A program made the position numbers and the translations under genes. A stretch of 64,000 bases of DNA from Azospirillaceae bacterium (GTDB lineage Bacteria; Pseudomonadota; Alphaproteobacteria; Azospirillales; Azospirillaceae): NCBI GenBank assembly GCA_035645145.1, contig DASQNC010000017.1, positions 26,762-90,761 of the forward strand, given 5' to 3'. Shown piece by piece: positions 53,221 through 63,244 of this stretch (its first letter is position 1; every line of letters starts with the position of its first letter). The notes under the pieces are model-generated. The model saw only the letters and a list, made by a program, of their open reading frames with translations. It ran no database searches and had not been told where the DNA came from.

Positions 53221-54657
53221 TCAAATGAACATCGGATCGCGCGGGTCGATCGGGCGGTTCGTCGGCATTTCCTGAAGGGCCTCGGCGACCGCGGCGCCAG
53301 CCAGCACCGCCGCATCGCCGCGCACCGGCCCGATCAGTTGCAGACCGACCGGCAGGCCCCCGCGGGTGAAACCACAGGGGATCGAGATGGCGGGACAGCT
53401 CGTCAGCACCGTGGCCCAGCACTGGTGGAACCAGGCCGGCGGGCCGCCCGCCACCCATCCGTCCACATCCGCGGCCTCCATGCCCCGCCGGGTGACGTCG
53501 AACGCGGCGGCGCCGACCGTGGGCGTCAGCAGCAGCTCGTAGGTTTCGAAGAACCGCGCGAGGTCGGTGAAGATTTCGGCCCGGCGGCGCTCGGCGGCCA
53601 GCAGATCCTCGATGCCCATCCCTTCGCCGTGGCGGATCAGCGCCATGTGCATGGGCTCCAGCGCATCGGCGTTGGCCCGCACGAACTCGGCCCGTTCGGT
53701 CATGTAGTTGATGGCCAGCAGGTCCAGATAGGCGCGGTCGGCGCCCGTGAAGTCGGGACGGGCCAGGTCCACGACCGTGCCCGCCTGCTGGAAGCGCAGG
53801 GCGGCGGCCTGGGCGATCTCGGCCACCTCGGGGTCGGCCGGGCCCAGGCCCAGATCGGGGGTGAAGGCGACGCGCAGCGGCGGGCGGGCATCCAGCACCG
53901 CGGCAAGGTACGAACGGGCCGGCGCCGGGACGCTCCAGGGGTCGGCGTGGCTGTAGCCGGCCATCGCATCGAGGAACAGGGCCGTGTCGGCGACGGTCCT
54001 CGCCATCGGCCCGCCCAGCGAGAACGGGCTGAACAGGCGCTTCTGGGGTCCACGCGGCACCACGCCGGGGCTCGGCCGGAAGCCCACGCAGCCGGACAGC
54101 GCGGCCGGAATGCGCAACGACCCGCCCACATCGGTGCCGTGGGCCAGCCAGACCTGCCCCGTCACCACCGCCGCCGCCGCCCCGCCCGACGAACCGCCGG
54201 GCGTGCGGTCGGTGGACCAGGGATTGCGGGTCGGGCCGAACACCCGGTTGTCGGTGACCGGCAGCATGCCGAGTTCGGGCGTGTTGGTCTTGCCCACCAC
54301 CACCGCGCCCCGCGCCTCCAGCCGCTCCACCAACGGGTCGGAGCGCTGGGCAATGTTGTCTGTATACAACGGGCATCCGTAGGTGGTCGCAAGGCCGGCC
54401 ACGTCCACCAGATCCTTGATGGCGATGGGGAGCCCCGCCAGCAGGCTCGTCTCCGGCCCGCCGGCCTCGGTCATCCGCGATGCCGCCTCGCGGGCACGGT
54501 CGTAGCCCTTGATCGGCATGGCATTGACGCGGCCGTCCACGGCCTCGGTCCGGGCGATTGCGGCCTCCAGCGCTTCCACGGGGGACACCGCCCGCCGCCG
54601 CAGGAGCTGGACCATTTCGAAGGCGGTCAGGCGGATCAGTTCGTCGGACGTGGGCAT
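53221..54657 (-). CDS. Amidase (amidase-signature family)
   Basis: A 478-aa amidase-signature hydrolase. The Ser-cisSer-Lys triad is visible: Lys81 in AIKDLVD, Ser156 in GGSSGG (154-159) and Ser182 in GTDVGGSLRIPA. It cleaves carboxylic amides; members include GatA-like enzymes, but the absence of gatB/gatC nearby and sequence details favour a catabolic amidase. Divergent from the second yejA-like gene, which fits peptide or amide scavenging. Confidence 0.9.
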   Translation of the reverse strand: MPTSDELIRLTAFEMVQLLRRRAVSPVEALEAAIARTEAVDGRVNAMPIKGYDRAREAASRMTEAGGPETSLLAGLPIAIKDLVDVAGLATTYGCPLYTDNIAQRSDPLVERLEARGAVVVGKTNTPELGMLPVTDNRVFGPTRNPWSTDRTPGGSSGGAAAAVVTGQVWLAHGTDVGGSLRIPAALSGCVGFRPSPGVVPRGPQKRLFSPFSLGGPMARTVADTALFLDAMAGYSHADPWSVPAPARSYLAAVLDARPPLRVAFTPDLGLGPADPEVAEIAQAAALRFQQAGTVVDLARPDFTGADRAYLDLLAINYMTERAEFVRANADALEPMHMALIRHGEGMGIEDLLAAERRRAEIFTDLARFFETYELLLTPTVGAAAFDVTRRGMEAADVDGWVAGGPPAWFHQCWATVLTSCPAISIPCGFTRGGLPVGLQLIGPVRGDAAVLAGAAVAEALQEMPTNRPIDPRDPMFI

Positions 54658-54867
54658 GGGCTCGGCACTCCGCAGCCGTCGGCAGGACGCCGGCCAAGCT
54701 TAAGCGGCCCGTGGCGGAGATAAAGCCCCCCAAAGGACGGGCGCGCCACCGCGGCCCCTCCCGGCATCGCCCCGCCACCCCGTATTCCCCGAGGCGGGCG
54801 CGGCGCGAAGGTGGGGGAATTCTTGGGACAAAGGTGGGAGGACCCACGCGGCAAAGTGCCCATCGAC

Positions 54868-54897
54868 TTGAGAATGCCGCAGGCCAGCCCCTACACT
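54868..54897 (+). promoter_or_regulatory. Promoter candidate for the yejABEF-type operon
   Basis: TTGAGA (54868-54873), 18-base spacer, TACACT (54892-54897). The boxes match sigma-70 consensus at five and four of six positions. The predicted start of transcription near 54904 is inside the first in-frame ATG (54903), supporting translation from 54939 instead. Confidence 0.5.
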
Positions 54898-54938
54898 GGC
54901 GCATGGGCCGCGCAAGGCTGGCGGCCAAGGGATACCAC

Positions 54939-56774
54939 ATGCTCCGTTTCGCCCGTACCGTCACCCTTCTGCTTGCCGCCTGGGTGTCCGTCCAACCGGT
55001 TTCTGCCGCCCGTGCGGAGGAGGCCGTCACCCGCACCTGGGCCTTCGCCGAATTCGGGGCGCCGCTGTACGGGCCGGACATGCGCCACTGGCCCTACGCC
55101 AACCCCGACGCGCCCAAGGGCGGCTCGATCACGCTGGGGGCGTTCGGCAGCTTCGACACCCTCAACACCATGGTCGAACGGGCGACTTGGCCGGTCGGCA
55201 TCGGGTTGATCCAGGACGCCCTCATGGTCGGTTCGGGCGACGAGCTGTCGTCCTACTACGGTCATCTGGCGGAATGGGCCGAATACCCGGCCGACAAGAG
55301 CTGGATCACCTTCAAGCTGCGCGAGGTGGCCCGCTGGCACGACGGCCAGCCGGTCACCGCCCACGACGTGAAGTTCGCGTTCGACACCATCAAGGAAAAG
55401 GGGCGCCTGTTCCTGCGCAGCTTCTACGAGGACGTGGAAAGCGCGGAGGTGCTGGACGACCACCGCATCCGCTTCCGGATGCGCACGCGGGACAAGATGA
55501 AGCCGCTGACCCTCGCCGCCGGCATTGCCCCGATGCCGCGGCATTGGTGGGCGACGCGCGACATCACCAAGGCGACGCTGGAACCGCCGCTCGGCAGCGG
55601 GCCGTACCGGATCAAGTCCGTGGATGCCGGCCGCGCCATCGTGTACGAGCGCGTTCCGGACTGGTGGGCCAAGGATTTGAACACGGTCCGCGGCCTCCAC
55701 AACTTCGACGAGATCCGGTACGACTACTACCGCGACGACAGCGTCCTGTTCGAAAGCTTCCTGTCCGGCCGTATCGATTTCCGGGCCGAAAACCGGGCGC
55801 AGCGCTGGGTCCAGGGCTACGACACCGCCGACGTGAAAGCCGGCCGGATCGTGCGGGCCGAGGTGCCGGCCGAACCCCCCCGCGGTGCGTACGGGCTGGT
55901 CATGAACACCCGGCGGCCGCAGTTCCAGGACATCCGCGTCCGCCAGGCGCTGGAGCTGCTGTTCGACTTCGAGACGTTGCAGCGGACCACCCTGTTCGGC
56001 CAGTACCGGCGTCTGAAGAGCTGGTTCCCCATGCCGCGCGAATACGCGGCCGACGGCCCGCCGAAGCCGGACGAACTGGCCGTGCTGGAGCCGTTCCGCG
56101 ACAAGCTGCGGCCGGACGTGCTGACGCAGGCGTACGAGCCGCCCAGAACCGACGGCAGCGGGAACATCCGTAACCAGCAGCGCGAAGCCCTGCGCCTCCT
56201 GCGCGAGGCGGGCTGGCAATCCAAGGACGGCGCCCTGGTGAACGCCCGGGGCGAGCGTTTCCGGCTGGAAATCCTGCTGCGCGACCCGGTGCTTGTGCGG
56301 ATCGTCGAACCCTTCACCCAGAACCTCCAGCGCGTCGGCATCGAGGCGTCGATCCGTCCCGTGGACACGGCGCAGTACACCAACCGCACCGACGACTACG
56401 ACTTCGACATGGTCGTGGTTGCATTCACCTTCTTCCCGCCACCAGGACAGGAGTTGAACTCCTTCCTGGGCAGTGCCGCGGCGGACCGGCAGTACGAAGG
56501 GAACTTCGCCGGCATCAAGGATCCGGTGGTGGACGCCCTGATCGCCAAGGTCGTGCACAGCACCGACCTGCGGGAGGTGGAGGCGACCATGCGCGCGCTG
56601 GACCGTGTCCTGCTGTGGGGCCGGTACATCATCCACTTCTACTACAACGACAAGGCGTGGCTGGCGTACTGGAACCGGTTCGGCCAGCCCGAGCGCACGT
56701 CGCGGTTCGGGGCGGGCGACTTCCCCACCACCTGGTGGGCCGACCCCGCCAAGCAGGCCGCCCTCGGACGCTGA
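54939..56774 (+). CDS. yejA: Oligopeptide ABC transporter substrate-binding protein (YejA), copy 2
   Basis: A 611-aa periplasmic oligopeptide-binding protein directly upstream of its permeases. Signal peptide to about residue 28 (VTLLLAAWVSVQPVSAARA). It begins RTWAFAEFGAPLYGPDMRHWPY and contains WITFKLREVARWHDGQPVTAHDV and ENRAQRWVQGYDTAD, closely like copy 1. AAGGGAT sits about five bases before the ATG at 54939. In E. coli YejA supports uptake of the peptide antibiotic microcin C. The gap to yejB is 13 bases. Confidence 0.92.
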   Translation: MLRFARTVTLLLAAWVSVQPVSAARAEEAVTRTWAFAEFGAPLYGPDMRHWPYANPDAPKGGSITLGAFGSFDTLNTMVERATWPVGIGLIQDALMVGSGDELSSYYGHLAEWAEYPADKSWITFKLREVARWHDGQPVTAHDVKFAFDTIKEKGRLFLRSFYEDVESAEVLDDHRIRFRMRTRDKMKPLTLAAGIAPMPRHWWATRDITKATLEPPLGSGPYRIKSVDAGRAIVYERVPDWWAKDLNTVRGLHNFDEIRYDYYRDDSVLFESFLSGRIDFRAENRAQRWVQGYDTADVKAGRIVRAEVPAEPPRGAYGLVMNTRRPQFQDIRVRQALELLFDFETLQRTTLFGQYRRLKSWFPMPREYAADGPPKPDELAVLEPFRDKLRPDVLTQAYEPPRTDGSGNIRNQQREALRLLREAGWQSKDGALVNARGERFRLEILLRDPVLVRIVEPFTQNLQRVGIEASIRPVDTAQYTNRTDDYDFDMVVVAFTFFPPPGQELNSFLGSAAADRQYEGNFAGIKDPVVDALIAKVVHSTDLREVEATMRALDRVLLWGRYIIHFYYNDKAWLAYWNRFGQPERTSRFGAGDFPTTWWADPAKQAALGR

Positions 56775-56787
56775 GGCCGATCGCAAG

Positions 56788-57900
56788 ATGCTCGCCTACA
56801 TCATCCGCCGCCTGGCCCTGATCGTGCCGACGCTGATCGGCGTCATGGTCATCAACTTCGCCGTCGTCCAGCTCGCCCCCGGCGGCCCGATCGAACAGAT
56901 CGCGGCCCAGTTGAAGGGCGAGGCGGTGGACGCCACCGCCCGCATCGGCGGGACCGCGGGCGGCGACATGAGCGGCCAGCAGCTCGCCGAGCGGCAGGCC
57001 GGCGACCAGACCACCGGCCGCTACCGCGGCGCCCAGGGGCTGCCCCCGGAATTCATCAAGGAGCTGGAGCGCCAGTTCGGCTTCGACAAGCCGCTGCATG
57101 AGCGCTTCCTTTTGATGATGGGCAACTATCTGCAACTCGACTTCGGGCGCAGCTACTTCCGCGACCGCAGCGTCCTGCAGCTGGTTCTCGAAAAGCTGCC
57201 GGTGTCGGTCTCGCTCGGCCTCTGGACCATGGTGATCACCTATCTGGTCTGCATCCCGCTCGGCATCGCCAAGGCGGTGCGCGACGGATCGAAATTCGAC
57301 ATTCGGACCAGCTTCGCCATCACCATCGGCTACGCCGTCCCGTCCTTCCTGTTCGCCATCCTGCTGATCGTCCTGTTCGCGGGCGGCCGCTTCGTGGCGT
57401 GGTTCCCGCTGCGCGGGCTGACCTCGGACAACTTCGCCATGCTGCCCTGGTACGGTCAGGTGCTGGACTATCTCTGGCACATCACGCTGCCGGTCCTTGC
57501 CATGGTGATCGGCAATTTCGCGGCCCTGACGATGCTGACGAAGAACTCGTTCATCGAGGAGATCGGCAAACAGTACGTGATCACCGCGCTGGCCAAGGGG
57601 CTGAGCCGGGGGCAGGTGCTGTACGGCCACATATTCCGCAACGCCATGATCATCGTCATCGCCGGCATCCCGGAAGCGCTGATCGGCGTGCTGTTCACCG
57701 GCGCGCTCCTGATCGAGGTGATCTTCTCGCTGGACGGGCTGGGGCTGTTGGGTTTCGAGGCGGTGGTCAACCGCGACTATCCCGTGATCTTCGCCACGCT
57801 GTTCATCTTCACGCTGATCGGATTGGTGCTGAACCTGGTGAGCGACCTGATGAAGGTGGTCGTCGACCCCCGGATCGACTTCGAGGCGCGGAGGGTGTGA
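56788..57900 (+). CDS. yejB: Oligopeptide ABC transporter permease YejB
   Basis: A 370-aa inner-membrane permease with about six helices. It begins MLAYIIRRLALIVPTLIGVMVI, the DppB/OppB-type N-terminus, and has a large periplasmic loop rich in Gly/Gln (about 45-105), longer than in OppB and characteristic of YejB. The EAA-like loop TALAKGLSRGQVLYGHIFRNA contacts the ATPase. The stop overlaps the next start by one base (TGATG). Confidence 0.94.
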   Translation: MLAYIIRRLALIVPTLIGVMVINFAVVQLAPGGPIEQIAAQLKGEAVDATARIGGTAGGDMSGQQLAERQAGDQTTGRYRGAQGLPPEFIKELERQFGFDKPLHERFLLMMGNYLQLDFGRSYFRDRSVLQLVLEKLPVSVSLGLWTMVITYLVCIPLGIAKAVRDGSKFDIRTSFAITIGYAVPSFLFAILLIVLFAGGRFVAWFPLRGLTSDNFAMLPWYGQVLDYLWHITLPVLAMVIGNFAALTMLTKNSFIEEIGKQYVITALAKGLSRGQVLYGHIFRNAMIIVIAGIPEALIGVLFTGALLIEVIFSLDGLGLLGFEAVVNRDYPVIFATLFIFTLIGLVLNLVSDLMKVVVDPRIDFEARRV

Positions 57901-59027
57901 TGGAGATGCATGCCCACACCCCGGCCGCCGGCGCCGTGACGACCCCGCGCACCTACGACGAACCGCCGCGGGACCGCGTCCTGGGCCTGATCCCCGTTTC
58001 CCCCATCACCCGCGGCCGGCTGGACATGTTCCGGTCCAACCGGCGCGGTTTCTGGTCGCTGTGGATCTTCCTGGCGCTGTTCGTGGTGACCCTGTTCGCC
58101 GAGTTCCTGGCGAACGACAAGCCGATCCTGGTGCAGTACGACGGCGCCTATTACATGCCGGTCTTCAAGGTCTATTCCGAGGAGACGTTCGGCGGCGAGT
58201 TCCCGACCGAAGCCGACTACCGCGACACCTACGTCCAGGAGCTGATCCAGGCCAAGGGATGGATGGTGTGGCCGCCGCTGCGCTACTCGTACCGGACCAT
58301 CAACTACAACCTGTCCCAGCCCGCCCCCGCCCCGCCGTCCGCCGAGAACCTGCTCGGCACCGACGACCAGGGCCGCGACGTGCTGGCCCGCGTCATCTAC
58401 GGCTTCCGGATCTCGGTCCTGTTCGGCCTGGCGCTGACGGCGCTGTCGAGTGCGATCGCCATCGCCGCGGGTGCCGTGCAGGGCTATTTCGGCGGTTGGG
58501 TCGATCTGGGATTCCAGCGGTTCGTGGAGATCTGGTCCTCCATGCCGCGCCTGTTCATGTTGATCATCCTGGCCAGCATCATCACGCCGAACTTCTGGTG
58601 GCTGCTTGGCTTCCTGCTGCTGTTCAGCTGGATGGGCACGTCGGAACTGGTGCGGACCGAATTTCTGCGCACCCGCAACCTCGACTACGTGCGCGCCGCA
58701 CGCGCGCTGGGGGCGGGCAACCTCGCCGTGATGTTCCGCCACATCCTGCCCAACGCGCTCGTGGCCACGCTGACCTTCCTGCCGTTCACGCTGGCGGGCG
58801 GCATCACGGCACTGACATCGCTCGATTTCCTGGGATTCGGCCTGCCGCCGGGGTCGCCGTCGCTGGGTGAGCTCCTGAACCAGGGCAAGGCGAACCTGCA
58901 GGCGCCATGGCTCGGCATCACCGGGTTCCTGGTGCTCGCCGTGACGCTGACCCTGGTCGTCTTCATCGGCGAAGCGATCCGCGACGCGTTCAATCCGCGC
59001 AAGACGCGTGGCACACTCGCGCAGTAA
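57900..59027 (+). CDS. yejE: Oligopeptide ABC transporter permease YejE
   Basis: A 375-aa DppC/OppC-type permease. N-terminal cytoplasmic stretch, then SPITRGRLDMFRSNRRGFWSLWIF, a periplasmic domain (about 75-150) and the permease core with GTDDQGRDVLARVIYGFRIS and the ATPase-contact loop AARALGAGNLAVMFRHILPNA. The start ATG at 57900 overlaps the yejB stop; another ATG two codons later is possible. Confidence 0.94.
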   Translation: MEMHAHTPAAGAVTTPRTYDEPPRDRVLGLIPVSPITRGRLDMFRSNRRGFWSLWIFLALFVVTLFAEFLANDKPILVQYDGAYYMPVFKVYSEETFGGEFPTEADYRDTYVQELIQAKGWMVWPPLRYSYRTINYNLSQPAPAPPSAENLLGTDDQGRDVLARVIYGFRISVLFGLALTALSSAIAIAAGAVQGYFGGWVDLGFQRFVEIWSSMPRLFMLIILASIITPNFWWLLGFLLLFSWMGTSELVRTEFLRTRNLDYVRAARALGAGNLAVMFRHILPNALVATLTFLPFTLAGGITALTSLDFLGFGLPPGSPSLGELLNQGKANLQAPWLGITGFLVLAVTLTLVVFIGEAIRDAFNPRKTRGTLAQ

Positions 59028-59091
59028 GTATACAAAGCCAACGCAAGGGCCCTGAAAAACACCGGGCCGCGAAAAACAGGGACTGCTGGGA

Positions 59092-60735
59092 ATGACCGTG
59101 GGCACCGCTAACGAAACGCTTCTGTCCGTCCGTGACCTCGCGGTCGATTTCAAGGTGCAGGGGGGCGCCATCCACGCCGTCCGCGGCGTCAGCTTCGACA
59201 TTGCGCGGGGCGAGACGCTGGCGCTGGTGGGTGAGTCGGGGTCGGGCAAATCGGTCAGCGCCCTGTCGATCCTGCAACTGCTGCCCTACCCGTTCGCCCA
59301 CCACCCGCGGGGTTCGGTGCGGTTCCGCGGGACGGAGCTGATGGGGGCGAACAACAAGGTTCTGCGCGACGTCCGGGGCAACCGGATCGCCATGATCTTC
59401 CAGGAGCCGATGACGTCGCTCAATCCGCTCCACACCATCGAGAAGCAGATTTCCGAGACCCTGATCCTGCACAAGGGGATGAACCGGGCCGCCGCCCGCA
59501 AGCGGGTGCTGGAACTGCTGCGGCTGGTCGGCATCCCCAAGCCCGAGGGGCGGCTCGGCTCCTACCCGCACGAGCTGTCGGGCGGCCAGCGCCAGCGCGT
59601 GATGATCGCGATGGCGCTGGCCAACGAGCCCGACCTGCTGATCGCCGACGAGCCGACCACGGCGCTCGATGTGACCATCCAGGCGCAGATCCTGGAACTG
59701 CTGAAGGATCTCCAGTCCCGCTTCGGCATGGCGCTGCTGCTGATCACCCACGACCTGGGCGTCGTCCGCAAGATGGCGGACCGGGTCTGCGTGATGAACA
59801 AGGGCGAGATCGTCGAGGCCGGCACGACGCGGCAGATCTTCGAAGCCCCCGCCCACCCCTATACCCAGCGCCTGCTGGCCGCCGAACCCAAGGGCGAAGC
59901 CGCCCCGCCCAAGCCCGGCGCCAAGACGGTCATGCAGACCGACGAGATCCGGGTCCACTTCCCCATCAAGGCGGGCATCCTGCGCCGGACCGTGGATTAC
60001 GTCCGGGCGGTGGACGGCATCACGCTCAACGTGCGCGAAGGCCAGACGGTCGGCGTGGTGGGCGAGTCCGGGTCGGGCAAGACGACGCTGGGCATGGCGC
60101 TCCTGCGGCTGATCTCCAGCCAGGGCGCCATCTACTTCGACGGCAAGCAGGTCCAGGGCCTGACGCCCGGGCAGATGCGGCCGCTGCGCCGGCAGATGCA
60201 GGTGGTCTTCCAGGACCCCTACGGCTCGCTCAGCCCGCGGCTTTCGGTCGGTCAGATCATCGAGGAAGGCCTGAAGATCCACAAGATCGGCGGCAGCCGG
60301 GCCGAGCGTGACCGGATCATCGCGCAGTCCCTGGAAGAGGTCGGCCTCGACCCCGTCATGCGCCACCGCTACCCGCACGAATTCTCGGGCGGCCAGCGCC
60401 AGCGCATCGCCATTGCCCGGGCCATGGTGCTGAAGCCCCGCTTCATGGTGCTGGACGAGCCGACCTCGGCCCTCGACATGTCGGTGCAGGCGCAGATCGT
60501 CGACCTGCTGCGCGGCCTGCAGGCCAAGCACAACCTCGCCTACATGTTCATCAGCCACGACCTCAAGGTGGTCCGGGCCATGTCCAACGAGGTGGTGGTG
60601 ATGAAGGACGGCAAGGTGGTGGAACAGGGCACCGCCCAGCAGATCTTCGAGGCGCCTCAGCAGGACTATACCCGCGCCCTGATCGCCGCCGCCTTCGACC
60701 TCAAGGCGGTGAAGACCGACGCGGTCAGCACCTGA
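59092..60735 (+). CDS. yejF: Oligopeptide ABC transporter ATP-binding protein YejF (duplicated ATPase)
   Basis: A 547-aa protein with two fused ABC ATPase domains, as in YejF. Walker A motifs GESGSGKS (47-54) and GESGSGKT (about 324-331), signature motifs LSGGQRQRV and FSGGQRQRI, and Walker [13 protein letters not shown] and [11 protein letters not shown] are all present. Both sites look competent. It powers the YejBE permease. It begins 64 bases after yejE and is followed eight bases later by the reductase gene. Confidence 0.96.
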   Translation: MTVGTANETLLSVRDLAVDFKVQGGAIHAVRGVSFDIARGETLALVGESGSGKSVSALSILQLLPYPFAHHPRGSVRFRGTELMGANNKVLRDVRGNRIAMIFQEPMTSLNPLHTIEKQISETLILHKGMNRAAARKRVLELLRLVGIPKPEGRLGSYPHELSGGQRQRVMIAMALANEPDLLIADEPTTALDVTIQAQILELLKDLQSRFGMALLLITHDLGVVRKMADRVCVMNKGEIVEAGTTRQIFEAPAHPYTQRLLAAEPKGEAAPPKPGAKTVMQTDEIRVHFPIKAGILRRTVDYVRAVDGITLNVREGQTVGVVGESGSGKTTLGMALLRLISSQGAIYFDGKQVQGLTPGQMRPLRRQMQVVFQDPYGSLSPRLSVGQIIEEGLKIHKIGGSRAERDRIIAQSLEEVGLDPVMRHRYPHEFSGGQRQRIAIARAMVLKPRFMVLDEPTSALDMSVQAQIVDLLRGLQAKHNLAYMFISHDLKVVRAMSNEVVVMKDGKVVEQGTAQQIFEAPQQDYTRALIAAAFDLKAVKTDAVST

Positions 60736-60742
60736 AGCCACC

Positions 60743-61672
60743 ATGGCCCTGCTGTTCTTCGGCAACGCCGACCGCGCCTCCGAGTGGATCGGCCCCTTGC
60801 AGCAGGGCGTGCCGGGCCTTGAGGTGCGGGTCTATCCGGATATCGGCGACCCGGCGGATATCCGCTACACGTTGGGCTTCGCCCCCCCGCCAGGGGTGCT
60901 GAAGGGCCTGCCGAACCTCCAGGTCATGTTCTCGACCGGGGCCGGCGTCGACGGCACGCTGCGGGATCCCGAGGTGCCGGCGCATGTGCCGCTGGTGCGC
61001 ATGGTGGAAACCGGCCTGACCGAGGGCATGACCGAGTACGTGGTCCTGCACACGCTGGCTTGGCACCGGGACCTGTGGGCCTACGCAAAGGCGCAGGAAC
61101 AGGGCCGGTGGATCCAACGGCCCCAGACGCTCGCACGGGACCGGCGCGTGGGCATCCTGGGCCTGGGCGTGCTGGGAACGGATGCGGCGCGGGCATTGTC
61201 GGCGCTCCGCTTCGACGTGGCGGGGTGGAGCCGCACGCCGAAACACCTGGACGGCGTGCGGGGCTTCGCGGGTGGTGATGGCCTGGACGCGTTCCTCGCG
61301 CGCACGGAAATCCTGATCTGCCTGCTGCCGCTGACGTCCGAGACGCGCGGGCTGCTGGACCGGCGATGCCTGTCCCGGCTGCCCAAGGGGGCCGTGCTGA
61401 TCAACGCCGCCCGCGGCGCCCACGTGGTGGATGCCGACCTGTTGGCCCTGCTGGACGAAGGCCACTTGGCCGGCGCCACGCTGGACGTGTTCCACGAGGA
61501 GCCGTTGCCGGCCGACCATCCCTATTGGCGCCACCCCAAGGTGGTCGTCACACCCCACGCCGCCGCACAGACCCTGGCCCGCGGGGCGGCCGCCGAAGTC
61601 GCCCGCCAGATCCGCCGCCATCAGGCCGGCGAACCGCTGGAAAACGTGGTGGACCGGACGCGGGGGTATTGA
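60743..61672 (+). CDS. ghrA: Glyoxylate/hydroxypyruvate reductase A-type dehydrogenase
   Basis: A 309-aa D-2-hydroxyacid dehydrogenase. The NAD(P)-binding motif GILGLGVLGTDAARAL is in the middle, the catalytic Arg in NAARGAHVVD, the Glu in LDVFHEEPLP and the His in VVVTPHAAA. Length and N-terminus (ALLFFGNADRASEWIGPL) match GhrA. It reduces glyoxylate and hydroxypyruvate. Seven bases after yejF, so it is likely in the same transcript, although a functional link to peptide uptake is not obvious. Confidence 0.9.
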   Translation: MALLFFGNADRASEWIGPLQQGVPGLEVRVYPDIGDPADIRYTLGFAPPPGVLKGLPNLQVMFSTGAGVDGTLRDPEVPAHVPLVRMVETGLTEGMTEYVVLHTLAWHRDLWAYAKAQEQGRWIQRPQTLARDRRVGILGLGVLGTDAARALSALRFDVAGWSRTPKHLDGVRGFAGGDGLDAFLARTEILICLLPLTSETRGLLDRRCLSRLPKGAVLINAARGAHVVDADLLALLDEGHLAGATLDVFHEEPLPADHPYWRHPKVVVTPHAAAQTLARGAAAEVARQIRRHQAGEPLENVVDRTRGY

Positions 61673-61696
61673 GAGGGCCCGCCGGGTCTTTCCGCG

Positions 61697-62626
61697 TCAC
61701 GCCTCAGGTTCTGGCGGAATGCGCATGCGGGGCGGAATGGCCGCGGTGACCTGATCGCGGTTGACCACGACCAGCGGCGCTTGGTGCGGCGCCTTCTGGG
61801 TGGTCGGCTCCTCAAGCTGGTAGCGCTTCAGGAAATAGACGACTTGGCACTGGCGGACCATCAGGACCCGTTCGCCGTCCTGCATCCCGTATTGCTCTTC
61901 CACCGCTTGACGGGCCGAAGGGGAAAGGCCGGGGTTCGGGCCAAGGCGAACGGGGACGAGTTGGTTCCACTCGGCATCCCGGCCAACCCTGTCCGCAGGC
62001 GGATCGCGCCGCCGGTCGCCGTCGGGACCCCGGTCGAAGACATCCTCGATCCTGTCGAGGACCAGATTGCCCCATCGTCCGTGATCGTATCGCCAGCACC
62101 TGACGGACCAGCGGAACGTGTCGTTGCTCAACGCGTGCGGATAGATCCAGACATTCCTCGCCTCCGGCTCGTGGGGCGAGCGGTATGCGACCTCGATCTC
62201 TTTTCCGTCCCGGAGAGCACGCAGGATCGCCTGAAGGCAGATCGGCTCGATCTTGCGGCGCTCCAATTCCGGCGTGACATCGATGCGGTCCCGCCACTCG
62301 GACCCGACGGCGCTCGGCGGGGTGACAAGCGGGCCACCAGCCAGCCAGGCCAGATAGGCCTCCGCATTCGGGGGATGTTCCAGACTTTGTTCGAAGTCCG
62401 GGGAAGCCTCGTAAATCCCAGTGCTTGGGTTAGTCGCGAGATCCGGCGCGTACCGCTCCCGGTAAGCCCGTAAGTCATTCCTGGCCGTCCCCTCCGTCAC
62501 ATCGAAGGCTGCCTGAATCTGACGGCGCGTGACCTGGCCCTGCCAGAATAGCTCGCGGTCGATGAACAGAAGCCGGCGGTACTGCTCGTCCGCCAGTTGC
62601 AATGGGGTAAGGGCAATACGCGCCAT
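61697..62626 (-). CDS. WYL-domain transcriptional regulator (BrxR/CapW-like)
   Basis: A 309-aa regulator. The N-terminal winged helix (about 5-75) contains LLFIDRELFWQGQVTRRQIQAAF and ends LRAYRERYAPDL. The WYL domain (about 130-215) reads LRDGKEIEVAYRSPHEPEARNVWIYPHALS and FRWSVRCWRYDHGRWGNLVLDRIEDV, with RWSVRCW replacing the WYL-type core. A C-terminal WCX-like part follows. Length and layout match the BrxR/CapW group, which control phage-defence operons. Such regulators bind their own divergent promoter, which here faces 62813-64000. The start at 62626 begins the conserved part; a further eight-codon extension (62650) is possible. Confidence 0.8.
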   Translation of the reverse strand: MARIALTPLQLADEQYRRLLFIDRELFWQGQVTRRQIQAAFDVTEGTARNDLRAYRERYAPDLATNPSTGIYEASPDFEQSLEHPPNAEAYLAWLAGGPLVTPPSAVGSEWRDRIDVTPELERRKIEPICLQAILRALRDGKEIEVAYRSPHEPEARNVWIYPHALSNDTFRWSVRCWRYDHGRWGNLVLDRIEDVFDRGPDGDRRRDPPADRVGRDAEWNQLVPVRLGPNPGLSPSARQAVEEQYGMQDGERVLMVRQCQVVYFLKRYQLEEPTTQKAPHQAPLVVVNRDQVTAAIPPRMRIPPEPEA

Positions 62627-62812
62627 GGAAAAATCCCGTGATAGTGGCATCCATTCTCGCCGAAGCCACCTTTCGCTGTCACGGCTTTACACCCTGGCCG
62701 CCGGGCTCTGTGACGATTTCTCAAAAGTCAAGGGCCAAGCGTCGCGCCTCCCGGCAATCCATGGGTCCGGCCAAACTCATCCCATTGCAACGCCAGTACG
62801 GGAGAGCGGGCC

Positions 62813-63244
62813 ATGGGATGGCAAGTCACTGATATTGAAGACAAAAGTTGCCACGGAGTGGATCCGAACGTCCTTTCCGAAAGGGGGGCGGGCACGTTTC
62901 GCTTCAGCCCACATGCTTTGCAACGGTGCCGGGCACGCCGCATTCCGACGGATGCCGTCACCCTTTGTGGACTGCACGCCGACCGCGAGCTCGTTGGATC
63001 GGACGGCCGCGTTCAATGCCACCTGACAAGGCGGCAGTTGAAGCACCTGCGAGCAAAGGCATCGACCGCGGGGTTGGCGGCCGAACTGGATCGCCTCGTC
63101 GTGATCATCGCTCCCGGCAACATCGTCGTGACGGCCTACAGGGAAGGCAAAAGCCGCTTGGCCCCGCGCCCCGGCCGCAAGCCGGACTGGCGGGAGGAGT
63201 ACTGGGAGGAAGTCACGGCCAGCAAGGTATGGGCGCGGCAATGA
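62813..63244 (+). CDS. DUF4258-like hypothetical protein
   Basis: A 143-aa protein. FRFSPHALQRCRARRIPTDAV (about 28-48) resembles the start of DUF4258-type domains ('hA..R...R.i'), and VVIIAPGNIVVTAYREG the later strands; DUF4258 occurs in some toxin or mRNA-interferase-like proteins. The likeness is partial. The start at 62813 is the first ATG after a promoter-sized gap; the stop overlaps the next gene by 4 bases. First gene of the operon divergent from the WYL regulator. Confidence 0.6.
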   Translation: MGWQVTDIEDKSCHGVDPNVLSERGAGTFRFSPHALQRCRARRIPTDAVTLCGLHADRELVGSDGRVQCHLTRRQLKHLRAKASTAGLAAELDRLVVIIAPGNIVVTAYREGKSRLAPRPGRKPDWREEYWEEVTASKVWARQ

